Shown here piece by piece: positions 9,463-19,020 of a DNA stretch of 64,000 bases. Positions within the stretch are counted from its first letter, which is position 1. Each line of letters starts with the position of its first letter. The stretch is from the NCBI GenBank assembly GCA_947501445.1, contig CANMVS010000006.1, forward strand, positions 1-64,000, given 5' to 3'. This DNA comes from an uncultured Rhizobiaceae group bacterium. Lineage in GTDB: Bacteria > Pseudomonadota > Alphaproteobacteria > Rhizobiales > Rhizobiaceae. The translations under genes were made by a program, and so were the position numbers. The notes under the pieces are model-generated. The model saw only the letters and a list, made by a program, of their open reading frames with translations, had not been told where the DNA came from and made no database searches.

Positions 9463-11694
9463 CTAATCATAAAGCCGCGATACGGTACTAATGCAAGACA
9501 GGTTTTTAAGTGACTGAACAAGTTTATTGAGATGCTTCAGATCCCAGACCTCCAGGTCAACCACCATTTCAGTAAAATCATCGGCGACGCGCACCATTGA
9601 CAGTGTTTGTATATTGGTATCACTGGCAGCGATTGTCTGCGCGACTTCGGCCAGCGTGCCCGGCTCATTGATGGCGTTGAGTGATATGCGTGAATGAAAC
9701 CGCTGGCTGCCAGCCTCATCGATGTCCCACCGCACGTCAATCCATCTTTCGGGTTGATCATCGAATTTGGTCAGCATGGGCGACTGGATGGGATAGATCG
9801 TGATTCCCTTACCAGGCTCCATGATGCCGATGATCCGGTCGCCCGGTACAGCACCCGCTGCATCAAAGGAAACAGTCATATCGTCTCCCACACCACGAAT
9901 GGGCAGAGCATCAGAACTTTTCCCGGTCATTTTTTCACGCCGGGTCTTTGCTGCTTTTGAACGTCCGGGGATACGAAAGATCATTCCTGCCGCACTGCGC
10001 AGATTGAACCACCCCTCATCTGCAGCCGGTTGTTTTACAGCAACGCGCTCCGGTTTATGGTCCGGATGAACGGCGGTTAATACGTCCTTGGATGCAAGTT
10101 CACCGCGTCCGACCGCCGCAATGGCGTCTTCAACTTCCTTAAACCCCAATTTATGCAGCACAGCGCCGAGCTGATCGCGGGAGAAGCCCTGGCCGGCACG
10201 GTTGAAGGACCGTTCCAATATACGGTATCCAAGACCGGAATATTGCTTGCGGACCGCAGCGCGCGTTGCACGGCGAATAGCAGCGCGTGCCTTTCCCGTG
10301 ACAACGATCTCTTCCCATGCGGCCGGTGGCACCTGCACGCCCGAGCGAATTATTTCAACTTCATCGCCATTATTCAGCTGCGTGACCAAAGGCATGATGC
10401 GGCCATTTATCTTTACGCCAACGCAGGTATCACCAATATCCGTATGGACCGCATAGGCAAAGTCAATTGGCGTTGCGCCGCGTGGCAAGGCAATCAGCTG
10501 CCCTTTCGGCGTGAAACAAAACACCTGATCGTGAAACAGCTCCAGTTTCGTGTGTTCAAGAAACTCTTCCGGATTGTCAGCGATGGTCAATTGTTCAATC
10601 GTATGCCGCAGCCACGAATAGGCATTTGAATCATGCGGCAATATATCGCTGGCTGTATTGCCGCCATCTTTGTAGATCGCATGCGCTGCAACGCCATATT
10701 CTGCAATCTCATGCATGCGCACCGTTCTGATCTGCAATTCTACCCGCTGTCGGGATGGCCCGATAATCGTTGTATGGATTGACCGATAATCATTTTGTTT
10801 CGGCGTTGAGATGTAGTCCTTGAAACGCCCTGGTACCAACGACCAGCGCATATGTACGACACCAAGTGCCCGGTAACAGTCGCCGATGCTGTTGACGATG
10901 ATGCGAAAGCCGTAAATGTCAGAAAGTTGCTCAAATGACAGGGATTTCGACTGCATTTTTCGAAAAACCGAATAGGGTTTTTTCTGCCTGCCCTTGACCG
11001 TCGCACTCAGACCGTGCTCCTCAAACAAATCCTCAAGTTCGCTCTCAATCTTGCGAATGAGTCCGCTGTTTTTTTCTGACAGTTCCTTGAGCCGTTTGGT
11101 AACCGTTTCATGGGCCTCGGCGTTGAGATGCTGAAAGGAAAGTTCCTCCAGTTCATCGCGCATGTCCTGCATACCCATACGTCCGGCCAGCGGCGCATAG
11201 ATATCCATTGTCTCTTCAGCAATGCGCGCTCTTTTCTCCGGCGGCACAAAATTGAGGGTGCGCATATTGTGCAGCCGGTCTGCCAGTTTGACCAGAAGAA
11301 CGCGCACATCGTCCGAGATGGCCAGTAAAAGTTTTCGCAGATTTTCCGCCTGTTTGGCCCGTTTGGATACCAGATCCAGCTTCTTGATCTTGGTCAGCCC
11401 TTCAACGAGCGCACCGATCTCTTCACCAAACAACGTATCGATGTCATCACGCGTTGCGCTTGTATCCTCAATCGTGTCGTGCAGCAGCGCAACAGCAATT
11501 GTGGCCTCATCAAGCCGCATTTCGGTTAAAATCGCCGCAACTTCAAGGGGATGGGAGATATAAGGATCGCCGTTCGCACGCGTCTGCTTGCCATGTTTTT
11601 GCATGGCATACACATAAGCCTTGTTTAAAAGTGCTTCGTTGACGTCGGGCTTGTATTTATGCACGCGCTCAACGAGCTCGTACTGACGCATCAT
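9463..11694 (-). CDS. rsh: Bifunctional (p)ppGpp synthetase/hydrolase (RelA/SpoT homologue)
   Basis: Single stringent-response enzyme of alphaproteobacteria, making and degrading (p)ppGpp. Domains in the 743-residue protein: HD hydrolase (about 20-180, with the HD motif in ALLHDTIEDT and ADRLHNMRTL), synthetase (about 225-340, DIYGFRIIVNS, DYISTPKQNDYRSIHT), TGS (about 380-440, GATPIDFAYAVHTDIG), a zinc-finger/helical region, and a C-terminal ACT domain (about 665-743). Both catalytic domains look intact, so it should be bifunctional. I start at the ATG pair at 11694 with GGAG about 10 bases upstream; the frame extends to a TTG at 11727. The rpoZ terminator separates it from rpoZ. Confidence 0.95.
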   Translation of the reverse strand: MMRQYELVERVHKYKPDVNEALLNKAYVYAMQKHGKQTRANGDPYISHPLEVAAILTEMRLDEATIAVALLHDTIEDTSATRDDIDTLFGEEIGALVEGLTKIKKLDLVSKRAKQAENLRKLLLAISDDVRVLLVKLADRLHNMRTLNFVPPEKRARIAEETMDIYAPLAGRMGMQDMRDELEELSFQHLNAEAHETVTKRLKELSEKNSGLIRKIESELEDLFEEHGLSATVKGRQKKPYSVFRKMQSKSLSFEQLSDIYGFRIIVNSIGDCYRALGVVHMRWSLVPGRFKDYISTPKQNDYRSIHTTIIGPSRQRVELQIRTVRMHEIAEYGVAAHAIYKDGGNTASDILPHDSNAYSWLRHTIEQLTIADNPEEFLEHTKLELFHDQVFCFTPKGQLIALPRGATPIDFAYAVHTDIGDTCVGVKINGRIMPLVTQLNNGDEVEIIRSGVQVPPAAWEEIVVTGKARAAIRRATRAAVRKQYSGLGYRILERSFNRAGQGFSRDQLGAVLHKLGFKEVEDAIAAVGRGELASKDVLTAVHPDHKPERVAVKQPAADEGWFNLRSAAGMIFRIPGRSKAAKTRREKMTGKSSDALPIRGVGDDMTVSFDAAGAVPGDRIIGIMEPGKGITIYPIQSPMLTKFDDQPERWIDVRWDIDEAGSQRFHSRISLNAINEPGTLAEVAQTIAASDTNIQTLSMVRVADDFTEMVVDLEVWDLKHLNKLVQSLKNLSCISTVSRLYD

Positions 11695-11773
11695 ATGCTC
11701 ATAACTCCGCTCAAATTTCCCGTCCAATTTGACAGGTCATGATTACTATCTGGTTATGGAAGGATGTCATTCA

Positions 11774-11809
11774 AAATAAAAATGCGCCAGATCGTCAGAC
11801 CCGGCGCAT
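11774..11809 (-). terminator. Rho-independent terminator of rpoZ
   Basis: On the minus strand ATGCGCC...GGCGCAT forms a 7-bp stem (11782-11809) with a 14-base loop, followed by TTTTATTTT. It lies 27 bases after the rpoZ stop and before rsh, so rsh needs readthrough or its own promoter. Confidence 0.75.
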
Positions 11810-11836
11810 CAATCATTTCTGGACGATTGTCAAAAA

Positions 11837-12253
11837 TCAATAATCGTCGCTTTTTTCCGGTGGGACGAGCCCTTCAATACCTGACAGCAGATCTTCCTCG
11901 GACATACGGTCGAATGTCACGGGTTCTTCGGGCTGATCAGCGGCGACATCGCCTGACAGTTCGATTGTCGTTTCACTTTGCTCTTCAGCAAGAAGCGCAG
12001 CTGGATCGGGTTCCGGCTCATCAACTTCAACATGTTTCTGCAGGGAGTGAATAAGGTCTTCTTTCAGATCACCTGGCGAGAGAGTTTCATCCGCGATTTC
12101 GCGCAGGGCAACAACAGGGTTCTTGTCATTGTCACGATCTACCGTGATCATTGCTCCCTGAGAGACCTGCCGCGCGCGATGACTCGCCAGCAATACCAAA
12201 TCAAATCGATTGTCGACTTTGTCGATGCAATCTTCGACTGTGACACGGGCCAT
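11837..12253 (-). CDS. rpoZ: DNA-directed RNA polymerase omega subunit
   Basis: Small RNA polymerase assembly subunit. The 138-residue protein starts [20 protein letters not shown], the omega signature, followed by [13 protein letters not shown] and [13 protein letters not shown]. The C-terminal 60 residues are a long acidic tail ([16 protein letters not shown] and so on), common in alphaproteobacterial RpoZ. The ATG at 12253 has AAAGGAC upstream; a longer frame to 12316 adds 21 unlikely residues. Upstream of rsh, as in most Hyphomicrobiales. Confidence 0.95.
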   Translation of the reverse strand: MARVTVEDCIDKVDNRFDLVLLASHRARQVSQGAMITVDRDNDKNPVVALREIADETLSPGDLKEDLIHSLQKHVEVDEPEPDPAALLAEEQSETTIELSGDVAADQPEEPVTFDRMSEEDLLSGIEGLVPPEKSDDY

Positions 12254-12660
12254 TGCCTGTCCTTTTGTTTTCGATAAATTTCGAGATTGCGTTGCCGATA
12301 CCCCTAAAACCAACAAAATTCAAGCATATTGACAAATATTGTTGATGGTTTGCCCCGCTAATCCGTAACCGGGTCTGGTCAGGCAGTCACGACAGGACGC
12401 AAATTGAAAGGGTGTCGAGAGCTCAGACGCTCCTCACTGCTGGGCGCCAGCACAGCTAAAGGTAGAATTTGGTGATATATAACCGGTGGATTACTTTTAA
12501 CAAGGATATTGCAACTTAACAATTGGATTGTTTACAAAATAATTATATGCAATATATATACAATAATATGCGTTATTTTAAAATCCTTATCTTTAATAAC
12601 TAGCAATATTTCCGCCTACCTACTTGGCAGAATTGGCGTACTTAAACTATTGAGGCAATA
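12254..12660. other. AT-rich intergenic region between divergent rpoZ and the NYN gene
   Basis: About 400 bases without a protein gene. The half near rpoZ (about 12410-12460) is GC-richer and can form short stems such as GCTGG-gcg-CCAGC. The half near the NYN gene is strongly AT-rich with runs like ATGCAATATATATAC, plausibly a promoter region. I looked for a two-piece tmRNA or other RNA gene and found no diagnostic sequence. Confidence 0.5.
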
Positions 12661-13254
12661 ATGTTTGATCCAAGAGAGAAAATTTCACTATTTATTGATG
12701 GTGCAAATCTATATGCCGCATCCAAAGGCCTTGGTTTTGATATTGATTACAGAAAATTACTGAAAGCGTTTAACGGTAGAGGCTATCTGTTACGCGCTTA
12801 CTACTACACCGCGATTATTGAAGATCAGGAATATTCATCGATTCGCCCGCTCATCGACTGGCTCGACTATAACGGGTATCGTGTCGTAACCAAACCGGCA
12901 AAAGAATTCACGGATGCCCACGGTCGCCGGAAAATAAAAGGCAATATGGATATTGAGCTTGCTGTCGATGCCATGGAGCAGGCCGAAACCGTTGACCACC
13001 TTGTTATATTCTCGGGAGATGGTGATTTCACCAGCCTGGTTGCAGCGCTACAGCGTCGGGGTCGTAAAGTCACTGTTGTTTCCACCATGACAACGCAACC
13101 TTCAATGATCGCAGATTGTTTACGTCGCCAAGCGGACAATTTCATCGACATTGCATCGTTAAAATCAGAGGTTGGTCGGGCTGAATCAGAAAGAACAATT
13201 CGTCACCCGGAGATGATAGACGACGACGAGGACGAACTTGAATATCAGACCTAG
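12661..13254 (+). CDS. NYN-domain protein, LabA/DUF88 family (putative RNase)
   Basis: 197-residue PIN-like NYN domain protein. Acidic active-site residues typical of the fold are visible in SLFIDGANLY (about residue 10-19), KGNMDIELAVDAMEQ (about 98) and VIFSGDGDFTSLV (about 116-128). The C-terminus is acidic (DDDEDELEYQT). Family members are predicted, and in some cases shown, to be metal-dependent RNases; the target here is unknown. It is monocistronic and divergent from rpoZ. Confidence 0.85.
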   Translation: MFDPREKISLFIDGANLYAASKGLGFDIDYRKLLKAFNGRGYLLRAYYYTAIIEDQEYSSIRPLIDWLDYNGYRVVTKPAKEFTDAHGRRKIKGNMDIELAVDAMEQAETVDHLVIFSGDGDFTSLVAALQRRGRKVTVVSTMTTQPSMIADCLRRQADNFIDIASLKSEVGRAESERTIRHPEMIDDDEDELEYQT

Positions 13255-13429
13255 ACTCTGTTGAGAATCAGATTTGTAATTGTCACGGGCTGGGCTTCTT
13301 TTGTCTGGCAAGGCGCATTCCGCCCATTCGAACAGCAGGTGGTGAACGCCCATAGACGGGTCAATTACAAGTTGCCTTGATGTGACATCTTCGACTATCA
13401 AAGATGATCGCATTGGGTTATGTCAGACC

Positions 13430-14089
13430 ATGATGACTGACACGCTAGACCCCCACCGTGATTGCGCCATTTGCCCCAGGCTCCACGGTTTCATTGCAGA
13501 ACAGCGACGCACCCATGCTGATTGGTATAATGCGCCTGTACGAACATTCTATCCCGTCGATGGCCCGAAGGCCGTCAAACTGTTGATTGTTGGCCTGGCG
13601 CCAGGCTTGCGTGGCGCAAATAAGTCGGGCAGGCCATTCACCGGTGATTTTGCCGGTGATCTGCTCTACGGCACCTTGTCGAAGTTTGGCCTGTCCACGG
13701 GTACATTTGATGCACGGGCGGATGACGGTGTTGCACTGGTTGATACCGCCATAACAAATGCAGTGCGGTGTGTTCCGCCTGAAAACAAACCGGTTGGGGC
13801 GGAAATCAATAATTGCCGTCGATTTCTGACATCATCTCTTCAGGCAATGCGCAATCTTGAAGCGATAATAACCTTGGGAAAAATTGCCCACGATTCGACC
13901 ATTCGCACGCTAGGTGGCCGGGTTGCCGCGCATCCATTTCGCCACAACGGCCAATCGGAATTAAATGGGCTGACGGTCTTCTCCAGCTATCATTGCTCAA
14001 GATACAATACCAACACCGGACGACTGACTGAAGACATGTTCCATGATGTCTTCAGAAGTGCCGTTGAATTTCTGACACGCAGTGATTGA
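13430..14089 (+). CDS. Uracil-DNA glycosylase family 5 (UDGb)
   Basis: Removes uracil, and in characterised members other deaminated bases, from DNA. In the 219-residue protein the family 5 signature GLAPGLRGANKSGRPFTGD is near residue 60, followed by GDLLYGTLSKFGL. The second catalytic region SSYHCSRYNTNTGRLT near the C-terminus corresponds to the HPSxxNxxxG motif. Cysteines in CAICPRL near the N-terminus, CVPP and NNCRRF could ligate a [4Fe-4S] cluster, as in the family. I chose the ATG at 13430; GTG at 13382 would extend it and ATG at 13433 is equally possible. A family 4 enzyme is encoded at 51177. Confidence 0.85.
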   Translation: MMTDTLDPHRDCAICPRLHGFIAEQRRTHADWYNAPVRTFYPVDGPKAVKLLIVGLAPGLRGANKSGRPFTGDFAGDLLYGTLSKFGLSTGTFDARADDGVALVDTAITNAVRCVPPENKPVGAEINNCRRFLTSSLQAMRNLEAIITLGKIAHDSTIRTLGGRVAAHPFRHNGQSELNGLTVFSSYHCSRYNTNTGRLTEDMFHDVFRSAVEFLTRSD

Positions 14090-14155
14090 TCCAATTGTAC
14101 GGTTATACCAATAGGTTAGTACGGATCAAACGACCCTGGATCAGACAATCGGGCG

Positions 14156-14632
14156 TCATCCCTTTTCACGCAGCAAACGCGATTTTTGCCGATCCCAGTC
14201 ACGCTTCTTTTCTGTTTCGCGTTTGTCGTGCAGTTTTTTGCCCTTGCCAAGGGCCAGTTCGAGCTTTGCCCTGCCGCGGTCGTTAAAGTATATTTTCAGC
14301 GGTATCAGCGACATGCCTTCACGCTGAACCGCACCAATCAGTTTTGTGACTTCACGGGCATTGAGAAGCAGTTTCCGGCGACGGCGCGTTTCGTGATTGA
14401 AACGATTGGCCTGAAGATACTCGGGCAGATAGGAGTTGATCAACCATATCTCTCCCCCCTCCTCCGTCGCATAGGATTCGGCGATGTTGGCTTTACCTTC
14501 GCGCAGGGATTTGACCTCGGTTCCGGTCAGCACCAGCCCGGCCTCGAAGGTTTCAATGATCTCATAGTTAAAACGCGCCTTGCGGTTCTCCGCGACGTTG
14601 CGTCGTTTTGTATTTGTGCCGCCTTTGGACAT
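14156..14632 (-). CDS. smpB: SsrA-binding protein SmpB
   Basis: Binds tmRNA and delivers it to stalled ribosomes in trans-translation. The 158-residue protein shows the OB-fold SmpB signature: [56 protein letters not shown], and the basic tail [24 protein letters not shown]. It lies 26 bases after the dapA stop and is probably co-transcribed with it, a common pairing in alphaproteobacteria. Confidence 0.97.
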   Translation of the reverse strand: MSKGGTNTKRRNVAENRKARFNYEIIETFEAGLVLTGTEVKSLREGKANIAESYATEEGGEIWLINSYLPEYLQANRFNHETRRRRKLLLNAREVTKLIGAVQREGMSLIPLKIYFNDRGRAKLELALGKGKKLHDKRETEKKRDWDRQKSRLLREKG

Positions 14633-14657
14633 TCTATCCGACCTTTTCCGATCGGCC

Positions 14658-15539
14658 TCAGTTCAACAGCCCGGCATGGCGCAGAGCTTCGTCAATCAGG
14701 GACCGCGTTTTTTCCTCAATAGGCACCAGTGGCGATCGCTGAGTTTCCTGCATGTGTCCCAACCGGCTTAATGCATATTTAGTGCCGCCGGGATTGGGTT
14801 CAACAAACAAAGCATTATGCAATGGCATCAAGCGGTCCTGATACTCCAATGCAAGCGCATAGTCTCCGGCCAGCATTGCCTCCTGAAATTGAGAGCATAG
14901 CCTCGGCGCAACATTGGCGGTCACCGAGATACAGCCCACACCGCCATGCGCATTGAAACCCAGCGCTGTGGCATCCTCGCCAGAAAGCTGAATGAAATCA
15001 TTGCCGCAGAACTGCCTTTGCAACGAAACCCTGTCCATTTTGGCTGTCGCATCCTTGGTCCCAACAACGTTGGTGAAATCACCAGCGAGCGCAGCCATGG
15101 TTTCAACACTCATGTCAATGATTGATCTGCCTGGAATATTGTAGATGAGAATGGGCAGCGATAGCGCATTGGCTATCTGCGAATAATGCTCATAAAGCCC
15201 GCGTTGATTGGGTTTGTTGTAATAGGGCGTCACCACAAGAACCGCATCGGCACCGGCACCTTGTGCATGAAGCGCAAGATCTATGGCCTCCCGGGTATTG
15301 TTCGAGCCAGCACCAGCCACCACTGGCACCCGTTTGTCGGCAACTTCCACACATAACTCAACGACACGTTTATGTTCGTCGTGGGACAGCGTCGGAGACT
15401 CGCCAGTCGTGCCAACGGGCACCAGGCCATGGCTTCCTTCTGATATCTGCCATTCCACAAAATTGCGAAATGCCGTTTCATCCAACGCACCGGTGTTGTC
15501 AAATGGTGTGACTAACGCCGGAAGAGACCCCTTGAACAT
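14658..15539 (-). CDS. dapA: 4-hydroxy-tetrahydrodipicolinate synthase
   Basis: Condenses pyruvate with aspartate semialdehyde, the first committed step to diaminopimelate and lysine. It is a TIM-barrel protein of 293 residues, the normal length. Visible are [14 protein letters not shown] (substrate-binding threonines), the catalytic tyrosine in [11 protein letters not shown], the Schiff-base lysine in [10 protein letters not shown] and [11 protein letters not shown]. The ATG at 15539 has AGGAG five bases upstream; the frame extends to 15572 without support. Confidence 0.96.
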   Translation of the reverse strand: MFKGSLPALVTPFDNTGALDETAFRNFVEWQISEGSHGLVPVGTTGESPTLSHDEHKRVVELCVEVADKRVPVVAGAGSNNTREAIDLALHAQGAGADAVLVVTPYYNKPNQRGLYEHYSQIANALSLPILIYNIPGRSIIDMSVETMAALAGDFTNVVGTKDATAKMDRVSLQRQFCGNDFIQLSGEDATALGFNAHGGVGCISVTANVAPRLCSQFQEAMLAGDYALALEYQDRLMPLHNALFVEPNPGGTKYALSRLGHMQETQRSPLVPIEEKTRSLIDEALRHAGLLN

Positions 15540-15852
15540 ACTAACTCCTGACATATCGGGTTGCCGATTCACCTCACTCCAGACTGAAAATCCAACTCAG
15601 ATCGAACGACGGGTCAAACGGCCAAAAAGCGCTGCACCATAGTCCCACGACTGTCTCGTCGCAAGCACTCTTATGCCACAAAATCATTTGCCAGCCTGCG
15701 CCAAACAACTTTTGTTACAGAGCATGCCCATAACCTTTGGTTAACAATATTTTCACTGAAAATTGCCAATATGAGATTTGGCTGGGTTACAATGCGGCAA
15801 AGGTGTTTTGGCATTGTCAGACTTCCGCCCAATTTCAAGGGATAATGGTTCC
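15540..15852. other. Intergenic region between divergent dapA and the lytic transglycosylase gene
   Basis: 313 bases, increasingly AT-rich toward the right. It must contain the two divergent promoters. No RNA gene, riboswitch or repeat was recognised. Confidence 0.5.
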
Positions 15853-17931
15853 ATGATCAAATTGGCATTCTCAACATTTCTGGTAACAACAGCGAGTTTG
15901 AGCCTTCTGGGTGTCAGCCAGGCAAATTACCTGTCCAGGCAAAGCCCTACATCAAATGTGCGCCCGGAAAATGATGTCTTGCTGGTTGCGCAGAATACGC
16001 CATCAGGCGAAATCACATCCTCAATTCAGCGTGGGTCGAACCCGGCAAAAAATGCCAAGCGTTTGAAGGCAGGCCTTGATGCGTTGAGCGATGACGAGAT
16101 TGACAAAGCCCGGTCCATTCGCGATCGATTACCTACCGGTTCGATAGATCGTGAAGTTCTCACGTGGGCACTCGCCGTATCAGGTGCAAAGGGTGTTCCT
16201 TCTACCGAGATCGCTCAGGCTGCGCAAAGCCTGAAAGGATGGCCAGGCCTATCGGTACTGCGACGAAATTCCGAGCGTGCGCTAGCCCGCGAAAACGCGA
16301 CGCCGCAGCAAATCGTCGCCGCATTCGGCAACTCAACGCCTGAAACTTTTCAAGGGACTGTTGCGCTGGCCGGAGCGCTCGTGAAAACGGGTCATAAGAA
16401 ACGCGCTGCCCAGTTGATTTCGCACATCTGGCGAAAGGATGCGCTCGACAAAAGCCAGGAAAAACTGATTCTGTCACGCTTTTCGGATCTATTGGGTAAA
16501 TCAGACCATAAGTATCGTATGGACATGCTGCTCTATCGCGATCGGATCACTCAGGCTGATCGGGTGGACGCCCTCGCCAATGCCCAATCCCTGTTCAAGG
16601 CGCGTGCTGCAATAAGCCGCAAAAAAGCCAATGCAGGCAAATTGCTCAAGGCTGTTCATCCCAGCTGGCACAATGACCCCAGCTACCTTTTCGCCCGTAT
16701 TGAATATGAGCGACGCAAAGACAATTATGGCAAAGCCGCAAAATTGTTACTGAATGCCCCACGGGATCCCGAACAACTGATCAATACTCATGAATGGTGG
16801 GTCGAGGGACGCATAGTATCACGCGGTCTGGCAGAACAGGGCGACATGAAAACCGCCTATAGGGTGGCTGCCAATAATATGGCCACACGTCCAACCGATA
16901 TCATTGAGGCTGAGTGGCATGCCGGTTGGTATGCGCTGCGCGGCGCCAAGGACGGCAAGACAGCTGCAAAGCATTTCCAAAAAGTGCTGAACACGGCGAC
17001 ACGCCCCCTTTCTGTGTCTAGAGCCTACTATTGGCTGGGCCGGGCTGCGGAGGCAGGCGGCCCGGGTCAGGCAAGCGACTATTTCGCCAAGGCCGCCGGT
17101 TTTTCTGCCACCTATTACGGTCAGTTGGCAGCCGCACGCTTGAACCGCGCGGGTCTGAATGTCCGTTATCCCTCCCCAACTGCTGCCGAGCGCAATCAGT
17201 TTGCATCACGCAAGGGTGCCCGCGCCATCCGCCTGCTTAATGCGGCCGGACACAAGAATCGCGCCAAGGTGCTTTATCTGGACATGGCGCGGGAGTTGGA
17301 TAATCCGGGGGAACTGGCGCTTTTGGCCGCCATGGCAGAAAAACAGGGGTTCCACCGCACATCACTTCAGGTCGGAAAAATTTCCTTCGGTCGTGGTCTC
17401 GATGTCGCTGCACTGGCATTTCCAACAGGGGTCATACCATCAAGCGCTAATATATCGGGTGCCGGCAAGGCATTGGCCTACTCCATTGCCCGTCAGGAAA
17501 GCGCTTTCGACAAAGCTGCCATCTCGGGTGCTGATGCGCGGGGTCTGCTTCAATTACTTCCAGGCACCGCTAAACTGGTCGCCAAAAAACACGGTATCGC
17601 CTATTCAAAGTCCCGATTGACCAAGGACGCAGGCTATAATGCGACACTGGGTGCCCATTACCTTGGAGAACATATCGAGGACTTCAACGGCTCCTATATC
17701 CTGACTTTTATTGCCTATAATGCCGGTCCAAGGCGGGTGTCTCAGTGGATCGCAAAATACGGCGATCCGCGTGGAAAATCCATCGACTATGTTGTTGATT
17801 GGGTTGAACGTATTCCATATACCGAAACGCGGAACTATGTTCAGCGTGTCATGGAAAACTATCAGGTTTATAAAACCCGTTTGAATCAAAAAGCTGATAT
17901 TGTATCGGATCTGCGCTACGGAAGACGCTGA
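15853..17931 (+). CDS. Soluble lytic murein transglycosylase (Slt70 type)
   Basis: Periplasmic enzyme cleaving peptidoglycan to 1,6-anhydro products. The 692-residue protein begins with a signal peptide (MIKLAFSTFLVTTASLSLLG, likely cleaved near ANYLS). A long alpha-superhelical region of short repeats fills roughly residues 60-500. The C-terminal SLT domain has the catalytic glutamate in ARQESAFD, then GLLQLLPGTA, YILTFIAYNAGPRRV and the ETRNYVQRV end motif. The signal peptide decides the ATG at 15853; the frame is open to 15778. Confidence 0.9.
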   Translation: MIKLAFSTFLVTTASLSLLGVSQANYLSRQSPTSNVRPENDVLLVAQNTPSGEITSSIQRGSNPAKNAKRLKAGLDALSDDEIDKARSIRDRLPTGSIDREVLTWALAVSGAKGVPSTEIAQAAQSLKGWPGLSVLRRNSERALARENATPQQIVAAFGNSTPETFQGTVALAGALVKTGHKKRAAQLISHIWRKDALDKSQEKLILSRFSDLLGKSDHKYRMDMLLYRDRITQADRVDALANAQSLFKARAAISRKKANAGKLLKAVHPSWHNDPSYLFARIEYERRKDNYGKAAKLLLNAPRDPEQLINTHEWWVEGRIVSRGLAEQGDMKTAYRVAANNMATRPTDIIEAEWHAGWYALRGAKDGKTAAKHFQKVLNTATRPLSVSRAYYWLGRAAEAGGPGQASDYFAKAAGFSATYYGQLAAARLNRAGLNVRYPSPTAAERNQFASRKGARAIRLLNAAGHKNRAKVLYLDMARELDNPGELALLAAMAEKQGFHRTSLQVGKISFGRGLDVAALAFPTGVIPSSANISGAGKALAYSIARQESAFDKAAISGADARGLLQLLPGTAKLVAKKHGIAYSKSRLTKDAGYNATLGAHYLGEHIEDFNGSYILTFIAYNAGPRRVSQWIAKYGDPRGKSIDYVVDWVERIPYTETRNYVQRVMENYQVYKTRLNQKADIVSDLRYGRR

Positions 17932-18087
17932 CTGAGGCATTTGTGCATTTATTCCGAATCAGGAATGGCAACGTTTGCAACGCTACAATCTGTTTTCTGT
18001 GCACCCTGCTGCCAATCTGCCATACAGGTTAGATGCAAAAGTCTTTAGGATTGCCTTTTGGCGACCAGATGAATTTGAAGGTCATTG

Positions 18088-19020
18088 ATGCAGAATTCCA
18101 GTATTTCAAACGACGAAACGGCAGCAAACATACACTCAGACTTCAGCGAAGTTCACTTTAGCGCCAGTGATGGATTGTCGCTCTACGCGCGTGACTACGG
18201 TCGCGACAATGCTGATACGGCTGCCTCAAATCCGGTTGTTTGCCTGCCCGGACTCACACGAAACAGCGCAGATTTTCACAAACTGGCCCTGCATCTTTCA
18301 CAAAACGATGTCGCACCACGACGCATCATTTGTTTTGATTATCGCGGGCGTGGCAATTCAGCGTGGGATAAAGAGAAAACAAACTACAATATTCTGGTCG
18401 AGGCAGACGACGTTCTGGCTGGCTGTGCAGCATTGGGCGTCAAACATGCAGATTTCATCGGAACGTCGCGCGGTGCGCTGATTATCATGGCCCTGGCTGC
18501 CATTCGTCCAGCCGTTCTGTCAGCGGTTGTGCTCAATGATTGTGGACCGGTGATTGAAGGTGCTGGCCTTGCGCAGATACTTGCCTATCAGGATCGCTTG
18601 AAGTCGGTAAAAACACTTGCCGAGGCCGCTGATGCCTTCAAAGCGCTGCAAGGCGGTGCTTTCAGTGCACTTGCTGACGAGGACTGGCACGACCAGGCAG
18701 CGTCGCTGTTTGCGATGAAAGGCGGCAAACTGAAAAGCAATTTCGACCCCGCCATCATTGAAATGCTGCGCGATGTTGACCTGAACACACCCTTGCCGAC
18801 GCTTTGGCCCCAGTTTGATGGCCTCATTCATCTGCCAATGCTGGTTATCCGGGGAGCCAATTCGTCTCTATTGTCCACAAAGACAGTCGAAGAAATGGCC
18901 GAACATCACCCCGGCATGCAGCATGTTGAGGTCGAAGGACAGGGGCACGCGCCGATGCTACACATCGGCGCTCTGCCTGATATCATCTATGATTTTCTGC
19001 AAAAGGCAGCGCATCAGTGA
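18088..19020 (+). CDS. Alpha/beta hydrolase
   Basis: 310-residue alpha/beta-hydrolase-fold protein without signal peptide, probably cytoplasmic. The oxyanion region [22 protein letters not shown], nucleophile elbow GTSRGAL (serine), a late aspartate region and the catalytic histidine in GQGHAPML are visible. The substrate is unknown; sequences of this type are often labelled esterase or epoxide hydrolase-like. The ATG at 18088 has GAAGG upstream. Its stop overlaps the end of the convergent dehydratase gene by 7 bases. Confidence 0.8.
   Translation: MQNSSISNDETAANIHSDFSEVHFSASDGLSLYARDYGRDNADTAASNPVVCLPGLTRNSADFHKLALHLSQNDVAPRRIICFDYRGRGNSAWDKEKTNYNILVEADDVLAGCAALGVKHADFIGTSRGALIIMALAAIRPAVLSAVVLNDCGPVIEGAGLAQILAYQDRLKSVKTLAEAADAFKALQGGAFSALADEDWHDQAASLFAMKGGKLKSNFDPAIIEMLRDVDLNTPLPTLWPQFDGLIHLPMLVIRGANSSLLSTKTVEEMAEHHPGMQHVEVEGQGHAPMLHIGALPDIIYDFLQKAAHQ

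Noticed and set aside
12341-12470. Two-piece tmRNA or other known RNA gene next to rpoZ
   Set aside because: No tag-peptide coding segment, acceptor-stem pair or T-arm like GGTTCGAATCC was found.
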